Origin: Orbaceae bacterium ESL0727
GTDB lineage: Bacteria; Pseudomonadota; Gammaproteobacteria; Enterobacterales; Orbaceae
Direction: 5' to 3'
Assembly (NCBI GenBank): GCA_029433345.1
Contig: JAQTHY010000001.1
Span: 310,001-374,000, forward strand
Length of the DNA: 64,000 bases
Part shown: positions 38,917 to 47,213 of the stretch, in pieces
How positions within the stretch are numbered: the first letter of the stretch is position 1
Layout of the letters: each line of letters opens with the position of its first letter
Made by a program: the position numbers and the translations under genes
The notes under the pieces: generated by a model
The model's input: only the letters and a program-made list of their open reading frames with translations
Told to the model about the DNA's origin: nothing
Database searches by the model: none

Positions 38917-40260
38917 TTATTCTCCATCTAAACTCAGTGTTACAACAAAACGTGCGCCGCCCATCGGGCTGGTTACGGCAAAGGCTTTACCGCCATGAAA
39001 TTCAGCGATTAATTTGACATAAGCTAGCCCAAGTCCATAGCCGCCTGTTGTCCGTGTACGACTGGTGTCCAGTCGCGAAAATGGCATAAAAATCGTTTCA
39101 CGCGAATCTAATGGAATCCCCGGACCATCATCATCAACTTCAATCACAACGGTATGCCCTTTTTTAGACACCGTTAAAATTGCTCGATGCACGGCATATT
39201 TAAACGCATTAAGCAGTAAATTTTTAATAATCGTTTCGGCAAGACCAATATCAATCAAGACGCGGGTATCTTCAATATGACAGATTAGCTCAAAGTCCTT
39301 TGGTTTAAACAGTTCGACCGATTGACACACTTTGTCGATCCAGCCAGTGAGAGAAACACGTGTTAAATTGAGTTCGATACGGCTTTGTTGCATTTTGAAA
39401 TAACTCAAACTGGCATTAATCAATGTTTCTAGTTCATCTACATCATCATTCATCCCTTTTTGTAACGATAACCGTTCTTGATCGTTATTGACTTCGTCAA
39501 GCATGCTTAATTCAAAGCGCATCCGTGCAAGTGGTGTACGTAATTCATGCGCCATCGCATGGGAGATAGTTTGATTAGTGCTGACTAAATGTTCAATATG
39601 ACTGCCCATGTTATTGAGCACATTGGCTAACGGCTTAAACACCCAGCTTTTTACATTTTCAGCACGCGCTTTTAGGTTGCCTTGCCCGATTTGTTCTGTG
39701 GTTTGGCGAATTTTAAAGAGATCCGTCCAAACCGTAATAAATGCCAAATAGATCAAAATAAAAAAGACAATCGCACTAAATAGTGCCCAAATAACTAGAA
39801 AAACACCCAATGACATGGTATTCGATTCGAGGATATGGCGAACAACGATGGGCCCAAGCTGTAATAGACGGCCTTCATGCAGATCAACGACGATAACTTC
39901 TTTATCTTCGTCATACGCAAAGCCATATTTGCCCAGTTCAGTGAGGACATCCTTTGGCAAAACTGTATCACTCGGTAACAGTCTAAGTGGATAACTGAAA
40001 TAAGGTTGTAACTTTTTTACCGCTTGCTTAATGGGGAGATCTTTATATTCATCCAGTTGTAAACGCAGTAAATTGACAGTTCCGCGCTGTGATTCATGGA
40101 AGATGACATGATCATCAGGAATGCCGGTCACCGATGCCGGTAAAGCATCAAATACCAATAATGCACCATAGGCGATAATGCATTGCAGAGATAATAAAAT
40201 CACCAAATAGGTGATAATACGGGTATTAAACAGTAAGGGTTTGGTAAATAAACGGTTCAA
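38917..40260 (-). CDS. rstB: Two-component sensor histidine kinase (RstB-like)
   Basis: 447 residues: an N-terminal membrane helix (residues 15-38), a periplasmic sensor part, a second helix (about 150-178), HAMP (FKIRQTTEQIGQGNLKARAENV), HisKA with H-box SHAMAHELRTPLARMRFELSML and an HATPase domain (NLLLNAFKYA, DDGPGIP, GGYGLGLAYVKLIAEFHGG). The similarity pattern and its partner suggest the RstB group. Its start overlaps the regulator stop by four bases (ATGA), showing translational coupling. The signal is unknown. Confidence 0.85.
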   Translation of the reverse strand: MNRLFTKPLLFNTRIITYLVILLSLQCIIAYGALLVFDALPASVTGIPDDHVIFHESQRGTVNLLRLQLDEYKDLPIKQAVKKLQPYFSYPLRLLPSDTVLPKDVLTELGKYGFAYDEDKEVIVVDLHEGRLLQLGPIVVRHILESNTMSLGVFLVIWALFSAIVFFILIYLAFITVWTDLFKIRQTTEQIGQGNLKARAENVKSWVFKPLANVLNNMGSHIEHLVSTNQTISHAMAHELRTPLARMRFELSMLDEVNNDQERLSLQKGMNDDVDELETLINASLSYFKMQQSRIELNLTRVSLTGWIDKVCQSVELFKPKDFELICHIEDTRVLIDIGLAETIIKNLLLNAFKYAVHRAILTVSKKGHTVVIEVDDDGPGIPLDSRETIFMPFSRLDTSRTRTTGGYGLGLAYVKLIAEFHGGKAFAVTSPMGGARFVVTLSLDGE

Positions 40261-41003
40261 TCACGCTCTTCCTCATGTTTTTCATCATCGCGAGCGACCT
40301 CTTCACGTAAGAAGAGATACCCTTTACCGCGTACGGTTTTGATACGAAGTGGGTTATCAGGATCATCAAGTAGTTTACGGCGTAATCTTGAAATACGCGC
40401 ATCAATCGAACGATCGCTGCCATCAAAATCAATACCACGCACTTGCGCAAAAATATCATCACGCGATAAAATTTTGCCGGCATTGCTCGCCAATAGCCAC
40501 AAGAGATCAAATTCAGCCGTGGTGAGATCAATATCTTGTTGCCCCAAGGTGACAGTCCGGTTTTCGGCGTTGATAACAAGATCATCAAAACAGCGTATCA
40601 TCGCATTTGAATCCGCCGCCATATCACTCTCTTGTTCGATATGTTTACGTCTTAATAAGGCGCGAATTCTTGCCAGTAATAAACGGGGCTCAATCGGTTT
40701 GGCTAAATAATCATCTGCACCAAGTTCTAAACCAACAATTTCGTCAATATCATCACTACTAGCAGTCATGATCAAAATAAAATGATTAAACCAGCCGCGA
40801 ATATCACGGCAGATATCAAACCCTGATTTACCGGGTAACATCACATCTAAAATCACCAAGTCAGGATTGAGTTCTCTGATCTTTTCTTCTGCCGTATCAC
40901 CCCGTTCATGCCAATCAACGATATAGCCATGTCTAACCAGATAAACCTGTATCAAGTTAGCCAACTTATGATCATCTTCGATAATTAATATACGTTTATT
41001 CAT
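40257..41003 (-). CDS. rstA: Two-component response regulator (RstA-like)
   Basis: OmpR/PhoB-family regulator. Receiver: MNKRILIIEDDHKLANLIQVYL with acidic pair, phospho-Asp in LVILDVMLPGKSGFDICRDIRG, and the conserved Lys in DDYLAKPIEPRLLLARIRALLRR. C-terminal winged helix: VTLGQQDIDLTTAEFDLLWLLASNAGKILSRDDIF and SRLRRKLLDDPDNPLRIKTVRGKGYLF. The ATG at 41003 (248 residues) fits the family; upstream in-frame starts to 41063 add unrelated residues. It is first in the operon with the kinase gene. Confidence 0.87.
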   Translation of the reverse strand: MNKRILIIEDDHKLANLIQVYLVRHGYIVDWHERGDTAEEKIRELNPDLVILDVMLPGKSGFDICRDIRGWFNHFILIMTASSDDIDEIVGLELGADDYLAKPIEPRLLLARIRALLRRKHIEQESDMAADSNAMIRCFDDLVINAENRTVTLGQQDIDLTTAEFDLLWLLASNAGKILSRDDIFAQVRGIDFDGSDRSIDARISRLRRKLLDDPDNPLRIKTVRGKGYLFLREEVARDDEKHEEERD

Positions 41004-41203
41004 GCTAATTTTCTTAATCTCATAATCTGATAATGACTTCACTTCGTGACGATAACTCGTCAATTATACAGGCAAAATAGCCTCGTTACAAAACATACAC
41101 AAAGCCGCCACACAGTTCTATCTTTCAATACTATAAAATGCCCCCATTAAAAGTATTATTCACTTTTTCCATAAAAAATGAAATATTATTAACTAGTTAT
41201 ATT

Positions 41204-41959
41204 ATGACAACGATAAACGAAATAAATACCAGTTTACCCATCAAAAATGCGTTTTTCCATACACACGCCTTTCATCAGAACAATCCTATTGTATTATGCG
41301 ATTTTGATGGCACCATTAGCGAAAAAGATGTCACAGATACATTATTAAGCCATTTTGGTCAGGCGGGTTGTGATGAGCTTGAAGAGCAATGGTTAGCCGG
41401 TGAAATTGGTTCACAAGAGTGTATGAGCAAACAAATTGCGCTGTTAGATGCCAATTTGGATGAAGTGAATCAAGTGCTTGCTGAGCTAAAAATCGACCCG
41501 GCATTTAAAACATTTGTCAAAATAGCGCAAAAACAGAATATTCCCGTGCATATTGTCAGTGATGGCTTAGATTATGCTATCCGTTTTATCCTAAATCGTC
41601 ACGGGCTGGGTGATCTACCCATTTTTGCTAACCATCTATTATATGATAATGATCGCCGCTGGCGATTAGAATTTCCTTATGCCAATAAAGGGTGTATCAA
41701 GGGGAGTGGCAATTGCAAATGTCGTCATGTTTCCCAACAAAAAGCAGACCATTTTAATCAAATCCTTTATGTCGGCGACGGTACATCTGATTATTGCGTT
41801 TCGCATAAAGTGGATTTAGTGTTTGCCAAAGATAAACTGATCCATTATTGCCAAGAAAATCAGATCAATTATTGTGCTATTGAAGGTTTTGCCGATGTAG
41901 CTGCAGCCTTAAAGTCAGCCCAATATTCATCTTTAATTCCAATGATGGTCATTAACTAA
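41204..41959 (+). CDS. HAD-IB phosphatase, MtnX-like
   Basis: Phosphatase of the HAD superfamily with nucleophile motif CDFDGTISEKDVTDTLL (Asp33, Asp35 counting from the 41204 start), motif II HIVSDGLDYAI and motif IV YVGDGTSDYC. NKGCIKGSGNCKCRH adds a Cys-rich loop, a feature of MtnX-like proteins (2-hydroxy-3-keto-5-methylthiopentenyl-1-phosphate phosphatase group), but no other methionine-salvage gene is nearby. The frame is open from an ATG at 41138, which lies within a -10-like TATAAAATG, so I prefer 41204; neither start has a clear ribosome site. It is first of four plus-strand genes (hydrolase, two transporters) and could dephosphorylate an intermediate of a pathway shared with the genes at 46341-49887. 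Confidence 0.7.
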   Translation: MTTINEINTSLPIKNAFFHTHAFHQNNPIVLCDFDGTISEKDVTDTLLSHFGQAGCDELEEQWLAGEIGSQECMSKQIALLDANLDEVNQVLAELKIDPAFKTFVKIAQKQNIPVHIVSDGLDYAIRFILNRHGLGDLPIFANHLLYDNDRRWRLEFPYANKGCIKGSGNCKCRHVSQQKADHFNQILYVGDGTSDYCVSHKVDLVFAKDKLIHYCQENQINYCAIEGFADVAAALKSAQYSSLIPMMVIN

Positions 41960-42091
41960 CTGACACCAATATTGAGAAGTAACATTTAACGCGCACATCT
42001 GTATCGCACGCGTCTTATAAAAAAGCAGTTGAAGGCGGCGGGTTATAACGCCCCTTTCAATCATCAACGAAAAAAGAGTTTATATATCGTT

Positions 42092-42964
42092 ATGGATACC
42101 ATTGCAGATTTATCTTATTTTTTACCCGGAAATCGTAACGGCGTATTGTTAATTCATGGATTAACAGGCACGCCCAATGAGATGCGTATACTGGCGAAAG
42201 GATTAAATCGGGTTGGTTTTTCAGTCTATGCCGTGCAACTTGCTGGGCATTGTGGTAACGAAGCCGATCTTAATCGAACAACATGGCAAGATTGGTATAA
42301 AAGTGTCGAGGCGGGGGCAGATTATTTGGCTTCGCAAGTCGATAATCTTTTTGTGGCTGGATTATCCATGGGCTCATTATTAGCGCTCAAACTGGCTGCG
42401 GATAGACCGAAACAGGTAAAAGGTGTCGGCGTTTTTGGTGTCACTTTCCGTTATGATGGTTGGAGCATGCCTTTCTGGGCCAAAAAACTATTTTTTTTAT
42501 TAGTCTGGTTGAAAAAATGGCATCTTTTCCAAAAAGTGTCATTTATTGAAAAACCCCCTTATGGACTCAAAGATGAACGCATTCGCGCAACTGTTTCTGA
42601 AAGTATGCTAAGTGGCGATAGTGCCGCGGCGGGTTTAGCGGGCAATCCATTTCCGGCTTTAGCCGAAATGCAGCTGCTGGCAAAAGTGGTCCGTAAGCAA
42701 CTGCCTGATGTTGTTGCCCCTTGCCTGATTATGCATGCAAGGCACGATGATATCGCCGATATCAATACCAATGCGCGTCTGGTTGAAAAAAATGTTTCTG
42801 GACCGACGACATTGATCGCCTTAGAAAACAGTTATCATATGATTACGATTGATAGCGAACGACGCGAGGTGATCAAAGCCGCATCCGCCTTTTTTGAAAA
42901 TATCGCCAATCAAAACGGCTCCCATACCACAACGTTATCTCATGATCAGAAAGAGGACACCTAG
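42092..42964 (+). CDS. Alpha/beta-hydrolase, carboxylesterase/thioesterase type
   Basis: 290 residues with GVLLIHGLTGTPNEMRILAKGLN (oxyanion region), nucleophile elbow GLSMGS, acid in MHARHDDIADI and catalytic His in NSYHMITID. This layout is that of Est30/YvaK-like carboxylesterases and monoacylglycerol lipases. An upstream TTG at 42029 would extend it by 21 residues without homology; the ATG at 42092 is preferred. It ends 7 bases before the first transporter gene, so it belongs to the same transcript. Substrate unknown. Confidence 0.75.
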   Translation: MDTIADLSYFLPGNRNGVLLIHGLTGTPNEMRILAKGLNRVGFSVYAVQLAGHCGNEADLNRTTWQDWYKSVEAGADYLASQVDNLFVAGLSMGSLLALKLAADRPKQVKGVGVFGVTFRYDGWSMPFWAKKLFFLLVWLKKWHLFQKVSFIEKPPYGLKDERIRATVSESMLSGDSAAAGLAGNPFPALAEMQLLAKVVRKQLPDVVAPCLIMHARHDDIADINTNARLVEKNVSGPTTLIALENSYHMITIDSERREVIKAASAFFENIANQNGSHTTTLSHDQKEDT

Positions 42965-42970
42965 TTCCCT

Positions 42971-43330
42971 ATGTCACCTTTAATTATCACTTTATGGATT
43001 AGTAATATTTTCTTTGATACGTTAGGGCAAATTGCCTTTAAGTATTCAGCTACAGCGCCGAATAATCGTGATGGCTGGTTTTATTGGCTCGATTTAGCAA
43101 AAAACCATTGGGTCTGGATCGGTATTGCGTCTTATGTTTTTGAGTTTCTACTATGGCTTGCTTTTTTAACTTTAGTACCATTATCACAAGGTGTATTACT
43201 TGCTTCACTCAATATTATTACGATTATGCTAGTTGGGCGGGTTCTGTTTAAAGAATCATTAACGCTATACCGTGTTATTGGCATTTTACTTATCACCGTT
43301 GGGGTGATTTTTGTTGGTATGGCAGTATAA
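42971..43330 (+). CDS. Small EamA/SMR-type transporter subunit 1
   Basis: 119 residues, almost entirely four hydrophobic segments: SPLIITLWISNIFFDTLGQIAFKYSA, WVWIGIASYVFEFLLWLAFL, LSQGVLLASLNIITIMLVGRVLF and YRVIGILLITVGVIFVGMAV. This is the half-size drug/metabolite transporter form, like ArnE/ArnF or MdtI/MdtJ, which work as pairs. It is followed 14 bases later by a second such gene. It likely exports or flips a product of the neighbouring enzymes; that is an inference. Confidence 0.75.
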   Translation: MSPLIITLWISNIFFDTLGQIAFKYSATAPNNRDGWFYWLDLAKNHWVWIGIASYVFEFLLWLAFLTLVPLSQGVLLASLNIITIMLVGRVLFKESLTLYRVIGILLITVGVIFVGMAV

Positions 43331-43344
43331 GTAATAAAGGATAG

Positions 43345-43746
43345 ATGATGGCTAGGTTTTATCTTATCGGTTTTGCAATCTTACTCTTTTTTGACACCAT
43401 TGCACAGTGTAGCTTCAAATTGGCGGCAATGCATGCTATACCACTCGAAATGAGTATCGCGTGGTTGATTCGCGTTTTTACCAATCCGTGGATCTATGTC
43501 TCCATTGCGGGTTATATTTTGACTTTTTTTACTTGGATGTCCTTACTAAAAAAAGCGCCTGTTGGCCCGGCCTTTGCCGCTTCACATTTAGAAATTGTTA
43601 CTGTAATGATCGCCTCCGTCTTTCTGTTTCACGAACCGATTACCGCTTATAAATTAACGGGTGCTATTTTGATTTTAGCCGGTATTGTCTTTTTAGCTAT
43701 TGCCGAAAGTAAGATTAATCACCAACAAAACTCACACGGTAATTAG
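43345..43746 (+). CDS. Small EamA/SMR-type transporter subunit 2
   Basis: 133 residues, four hydrophobic segments (FYLIGFAILLFFDTIAQCSFKLA, PWIYVSIAGYILTFFTWMSLL, AASHLEIVTVMIASVFLF, KLTGAILILAGIVFLAIAES). It is related to subunit 1 (FFDT-x-x-Q-x-x-FK near the N-terminus in both), so the pair probably forms a heterodimer with opposed orientation. TTGCCGAAAGTAAG marks the end of the fourth segment. Last gene of the four-gene group. Confidence 0.75.
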   Translation: MMARFYLIGFAILLFFDTIAQCSFKLAAMHAIPLEMSIAWLIRVFTNPWIYVSIAGYILTFFTWMSLLKKAPVGPAFAASHLEIVTVMIASVFLFHEPITAYKLTGAILILAGIVFLAIAESKINHQQNSHGN

Positions 43747-43807
43747 GCCGGTTTTACGTATTCCCGCGATGCAGTTATGCAGTTATGCTGTAACAGTATT
43801 TATTCCC

Positions 43808-43890
43808 CTGTCCAACCATTACCATTAGTTAACTCAGCTGCATGGGGGATTCGGTAACCACTCCCGTAGCGATCACTACAATGTTATAGT
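43808..43890 (-). pseudogene. Remnant of a fourth adhesin paralogue
   Basis: Minus-strand translation across this stretch gives Cys-Ser-Asp-Arg, then YGSGYRIPHAAELTNGN and GWTG, matching CNRYGTGYRFPHIGELTNA and WTG of copies 1 and 3. No more of the protein is present, so this is a fragment left by deletion or recombination. Confidence 0.6.
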
Positions 43891-43915
43891 TATTTAGACG
43901 TTTTTTTTCAAAATT

Positions 43916-43948
43916 TTGACATAAACGTAGTGTAGTTCTGAAACATTC
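43916..43948 (+). repeat. Dispersed 33-bp element, copy 6
   Basis: TTGACATAAACGTAGTGTAG followed by TTCTGAAACATTC, then AAATAAATGATTTGCTG as in the 3' flanks of adhesin copies 1 and 2. Confidence 0.83.
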
Positions 43949-44131
43949 AAATAAATGATTTGCTGTTTGGGGTAAAAGTTAGTCTTTACCAAAAGTGAAA
44001 GGTAAAAATAGTGGCTAAAATACATCGCTAACAACAGTGACTAACTGTTTAGTTAGCCACTGTTGTTTATGAACGGTGATTGACTAAATACGCGTTTACC
44101 CAATAATCGTTCATTCAATCATGTAATGCAA

Positions 44132-45763
44132 TTACGGGGTGATGCAGATATGTGACATGTATTCAGTATCATTATACACCGTCGTAATACTACCAGAGAA
44201 AGAAGTCACTTGAGTCGGATAACCCGCAAGCAGATATTCATCTGCCCATACAGCGACATAGAGCTGCGTTTTATTAAAATCAGTATTAGGGTAATAATCA
44301 CTACTGTTTGTTGACATATTTCCCCACTCAGCAAACAAACCACCGCCAATTTGCCTGGTGTAATTGTAAGTTGCTTGACTCCCTAAGATACCTGTCCAAG
44401 ACGTCGTGCCATAGGTCGAACCTTTGGCGTTAGTCAATTCACCAATATGGGGAAAGCGATAGCCCGTACCATAACGGTTACAATAATTTGCATTATAATC
44501 AGAGACAGTGCTACTAGTATTCCGCACTGCGTCAGGACTAACGATAAACCATTTAGTTAACTTAAAACTATAGAGTTTCGTTCTTTGTCCATTGGTATTG
44601 GCATATAAGGTAAAGGTGGTTGGCACAGCGGTTGCCGCTTCGGCCGGTGTGGCTCCATGTCTTGGGCCGGTTAAGGTCACTTTTGCCACATTGCCGTTCC
44701 CGGTAATATCCAGATGCAGCCCCGAACTGGCTGGTTCTGCCTCGTAAGTCACATTGCTCACGACTGCACCCGCTAAGGTGAGATTAAAAAAGACGTTATT
44801 TATCCCTGTAGTTGGGAAGTTAGCCGCAGGATCGTTAATATTCTGCACAATAAACCCTTTATCTTTACGCCATTGGTTAACTAAACCAATCACATTAGCA
44901 CCAGCAAAAACTTTCAGATCTAAATTAGGTTGCGCATAACAGACATAGGGGCTATCAACATACGGTTTGATATAATAAGTGGCATTCGAGGCGGTAAAAT
45001 TGCTAGCACGCGGGTAACCATACCGAGTGGTCAATGCTCCAGCTGTACTACTCAATTCCACACGATAATAAGCAGAATCACACAGATTTAATGCCGCGTT
45101 GCGATTCAGCAAGGTATTATTGGAATCATATACTCGCACGGTGACTGTGCCAGTAGCCGTAATACCGTTTGCTCCTTGCCCATCACCATTATCATCTCCC
45201 CAATAGTTATATGGCGCGCCGATTAAGTTATTTAGTGCAATGCTATCCACATTAGTCGGAACCATCATCTGAACATTAGCAAACGTCTGACCCGCCACCG
45301 GCAACATAATCGGATTGCTTGCTGACGATGGATTCGTGCTTGGTGTGTAACGCCGGCCATCAGAAAGCTTAATCGCCAATAACTCATCAACATTGGTCAC
45401 TTTGGTGACGCCACCATCAAAAGTAAGATACGGTAGTGTGTCTTGAATGGCATTCGCCGTGGTGGCCGACAGTGCATTGGCATTAAATGCGCAGCTCATC
45501 GTTAATGACGTGATAACTATTGTTGCGGCTGACAAACGTCGGCGATGTGAGTGATGTAAACTAAGTAAAGTATGTAGAGCATATCGACGATAAAACCAAC
45601 TGACTACAAGACGATAGCGTGTGCGAAATAAAAGTAAGAATGAATGAAATAATCGTGAATAAAAGCGACGTGGTGTGACGCGAGATTGTGTGGCTAAACC
45701 ATCAGTTAACAGCTCTTGCAGTTCTGTTTGTGTTTTGTGTTTTGTGTTTTGTGTTTTACTCAT
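44132..45763 (-). CDS. Putative lectin-like adhesin, copy 3; in frame (phase ON)
   Basis: 543 residues, the intact member of the family. Residues 1-70 form a long, basic leader (RFYSRLFHSFLLLFRTRYRL), residues 75-100 a signal-like segment ending NANALSATTANA, then a body with TFDGGVTK, YNYWGDDNGDGQG, CYAQPNL, NFPTTG, VPTTFTLYANTNG, KWFI, CNRYGTGYRFPHIGELTNA, GGGLFAEWG and a terminal CITP. Four Cys are conserved in all copies. The last 250 residues resemble the Ig-like plus C-type-lectin-like tip of invasin/intimin adhesins, but no beta-barrel or autotransporter domain is present; export route unknown. Four perfect AAAACAC units follow the ATG and keep the frame open. GGGAAG lies 7-8 bases before the ATG. 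It is inserted between two convergent enzyme groups. Confidence 0.8.
   Translation of the reverse strand: MSKTQNTKHKTQTELQELLTDGLATQSRVTPRRFYSRLFHSFLLLFRTRYRLVVSWFYRRYALHTLLSLHHSHRRRLSAATIVITSLTMSCAFNANALSATTANAIQDTLPYLTFDGGVTKVTNVDELLAIKLSDGRRYTPSTNPSSASNPIMLPVAGQTFANVQMMVPTNVDSIALNNLIGAPYNYWGDDNGDGQGANGITATGTVTVRVYDSNNTLLNRNAALNLCDSAYYRVELSSTAGALTTRYGYPRASNFTASNATYYIKPYVDSPYVCYAQPNLDLKVFAGANVIGLVNQWRKDKGFIVQNINDPAANFPTTGINNVFFNLTLAGAVVSNVTYEAEPASSGLHLDITGNGNVAKVTLTGPRHGATPAEAATAVPTTFTLYANTNGQRTKLYSFKLTKWFIVSPDAVRNTSSTVSDYNANYCNRYGTGYRFPHIGELTNAKGSTYGTTSWTGILGSQATYNYTRQIGGGLFAEWGNMSTNSSDYYPNTDFNKTQLYVAVWADEYLLAGYPTQVTSFSGSITTVYNDTEYMSHICITP
45730..45757 (-). repeat. Heptamer microsatellite, 4 x AAAACAC, in the adhesin copy 3 coding start
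   Basis: Four perfect AAAACAC units lie between ATGAGT and AAACAG on the coding strand. Seven is not a multiple of three, so each gain or loss shifts the frame; 1, 4 or 7 units are ON. Confidence 0.95.
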
Positions 45764-46340
45764 TCTAACACTTCCCTTATTCTTTTTTAATTTTGCTATG
45801 TCTCACATAACAACATTTTTTGTTATTTACTATTATTTCTGATCTACTCATAAGATAACCGTGACAAAACCAAGTAAAAAGATCGGTATGTGTGTATTTA
45901 TACGTGATCATAGAATTCATGTCAAAATAACCCTGCGCCTTTTTTGTAAAGAATTGTAAATAAGTGTGAAGCGGTGTAAAAAAATATAAGGAATACTAGC
46001 GGTTAACCTTGATTTGCTACTCAGTAGGTGAACTATTGGAAAGTTGATAGCTTGCCGCGTAAAGCCATTTTGATTATTCCATTAACTTGTAAGCCCATCT
46101 CATTGAGTTAGACCATAATAAGGGAAGTCATTATTGTGCGGCATACTCTTCGTGATAGCTACCGGCTAGCATCACCGGTGGTGAAGTATGGAAAATATCA
46201 CTATGTTATAAGATGAGAACAATCTATCATCATGTTCAAAACATTCAGAACTGCTACCCATTTCAATCAGATTTAGCAGGCAGATTGACTCACAACATTG
46301 GCAAAATAGCATCTTGGTTATTCGTCAAACCCTGATTCAT
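45764..46340. other. Upstream region of adhesin copy 3 and 3' region of the arginase-like gene
   Basis: About 220 bases beside 45764 are homologous to the upstream regions of adhesin copies 1 and 2. Further right an inverted repeat at 46142-46190 (CATACT...AGTATG outside, ACCGG...CCGGT inside) could end the arginase-like transcript. No gene is visible in this 577-base gap. Confidence 0.55.
46142..46190. terminator. Nested inverted repeat downstream of the arginase-like gene
   Basis: Outer arms CATACT/AGTATG (continued by CTTC/GAAG with offset) and inner arms ACCGG/CCGGT. No T-tract, so termination is uncertain. Confidence 0.4.
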
Positions 46341-47213
46341 TTAACAATATAATGCCTCTAATAGCGTGAGATTAAGCTGCTGCTGTTCATGTTGCCACTG
46401 TTTGAGTATCGCGGGGGGAATATCAGGTTGTTTATCAAGCAAACTTAAGAAGCGCTTAAACCAATTGGTTGAACGCCAGATAGACAAATCGCCTGTGATA
46501 TCGCTCCCAATAATACGCGGTTTCAGCGCTGTAATGGTATCGAGCAAGTGATAAAGTTGTAATTTCCCCTGGTCCCAATTAGTGTGAATCACATTTTCGC
46601 CCAGTACATCTTTATCAATCGAAAGATAGATAGGCTGCTGATTGTAGTATTGTTCAGCAAGGAAGCTGGTAATTAATTCATCGGGCGATGAAAAATGGCG
46701 AAAGGCGTTGCCCAAACCAAGTTTGTGAGCCAACGTGGTGCTTACATCCATACTCCAATACGTTAACTTATTTTTTAGCAGTGGTGACCAGCGATTTTCC
46801 CATAAGTGGTAAGGACCAATATCGGTCGAGGTGATACCCAGCACATGAACATGACTGACAAATGGTAGCCGCGCCACATAGCTGACCCACGAACCACAAT
46901 GTATGCCAAAAAGATAACGCATATTGTCGGGATGATTATCAAAAATCACCACCTGAATCGGATTTTGTGCTGAATAATGGCGCGCTAACTGTTTAATGAG
47001 TAAGAGTGAAAGATGGTGATAATCGCCACTCCCCATAAGGACGGTGCCATATTCTGGCGGTAATTGCAATTGCAAATAGCGTTGAAACTCGGCAAACTGT
47101 TTTTTTGTGCAACCAAATCGGATTTTTTCTTGCCAATCAGTAAGATTTAAGGTGTTGGCCTGTTCGAGCGTACCCACACTTCGATCGAAATCGAGAATAA
47201 GGGGATGGTTCAT
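46341..47213 (-). CDS. Arginase/agmatinase-superfamily protein (UPF0489-like)
   Basis: 290 residues with the metal-binding pattern of ureohydrolases in altered form: GSGDYHHL (His), IFDNHPDNM (Asp-His-Asp), LSIDKDVLG (Asp-Asp) and GSDITGD near the end. Arginases bind two Mn at these positions and hydrolyse guanidino or amidino groups; whether this one does so is unknown. Its start overlaps the stop of the GNAT gene by four bases, so the two are translationally coupled. It completes a group aminotransferase-GNAT-arginase-like, which suggests modification of an amine or amino-acid metabolite. Confidence 0.7.
   Translation of the reverse strand: MNHPLILDFDRSVGTLEQANTLNLTDWQEKIRFGCTKKQFAEFQRYLQLQLPPEYGTVLMGSGDYHHLSLLLIKQLARHYSAQNPIQVVIFDNHPDNMRYLFGIHCGSWVSYVARLPFVSHVHVLGITSTDIGPYHLWENRWSPLLKNKLTYWSMDVSTTLAHKLGLGNAFRHFSSPDELITSFLAEQYYNQQPIYLSIDKDVLGENVIHTNWDQGKLQLYHLLDTITALKPRIIGSDITGDLSIWRSTNWFKRFLSLLDKQPDIPPAILKQWQHEQQQLNLTLLEALYC

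Larger units (their letters stand above)
43747..44131. other. 3' flank of adhesin copy 3
   Basis: The right part (43916-44131) is homologous to the 3' flanks of adhesin copies 1 and 2: the dispersed 33-bp element, GGTAAAAGTTAGTCTTTACC, a variant of the GTGGCTAAC hairpin and two 15-bp units. The left part has a small remnant reading like part of an adhesin C-terminus: minus-strand YGSGYRIPHAAELTNGNGW at about 43808-43875 (close to YGTGYRFPHIGELTN). It is too short to be a gene and suggests a fourth, truncated paralogue. Confidence 0.6.

Noticed and set aside
46341-47213. Calling this gene speB or rocF
   Set aside because: The ureohydrolase motifs are altered (DNHPD instead of DAHxD, SIDKDV without the final Asp-Pro), so a specific activity is not justified.
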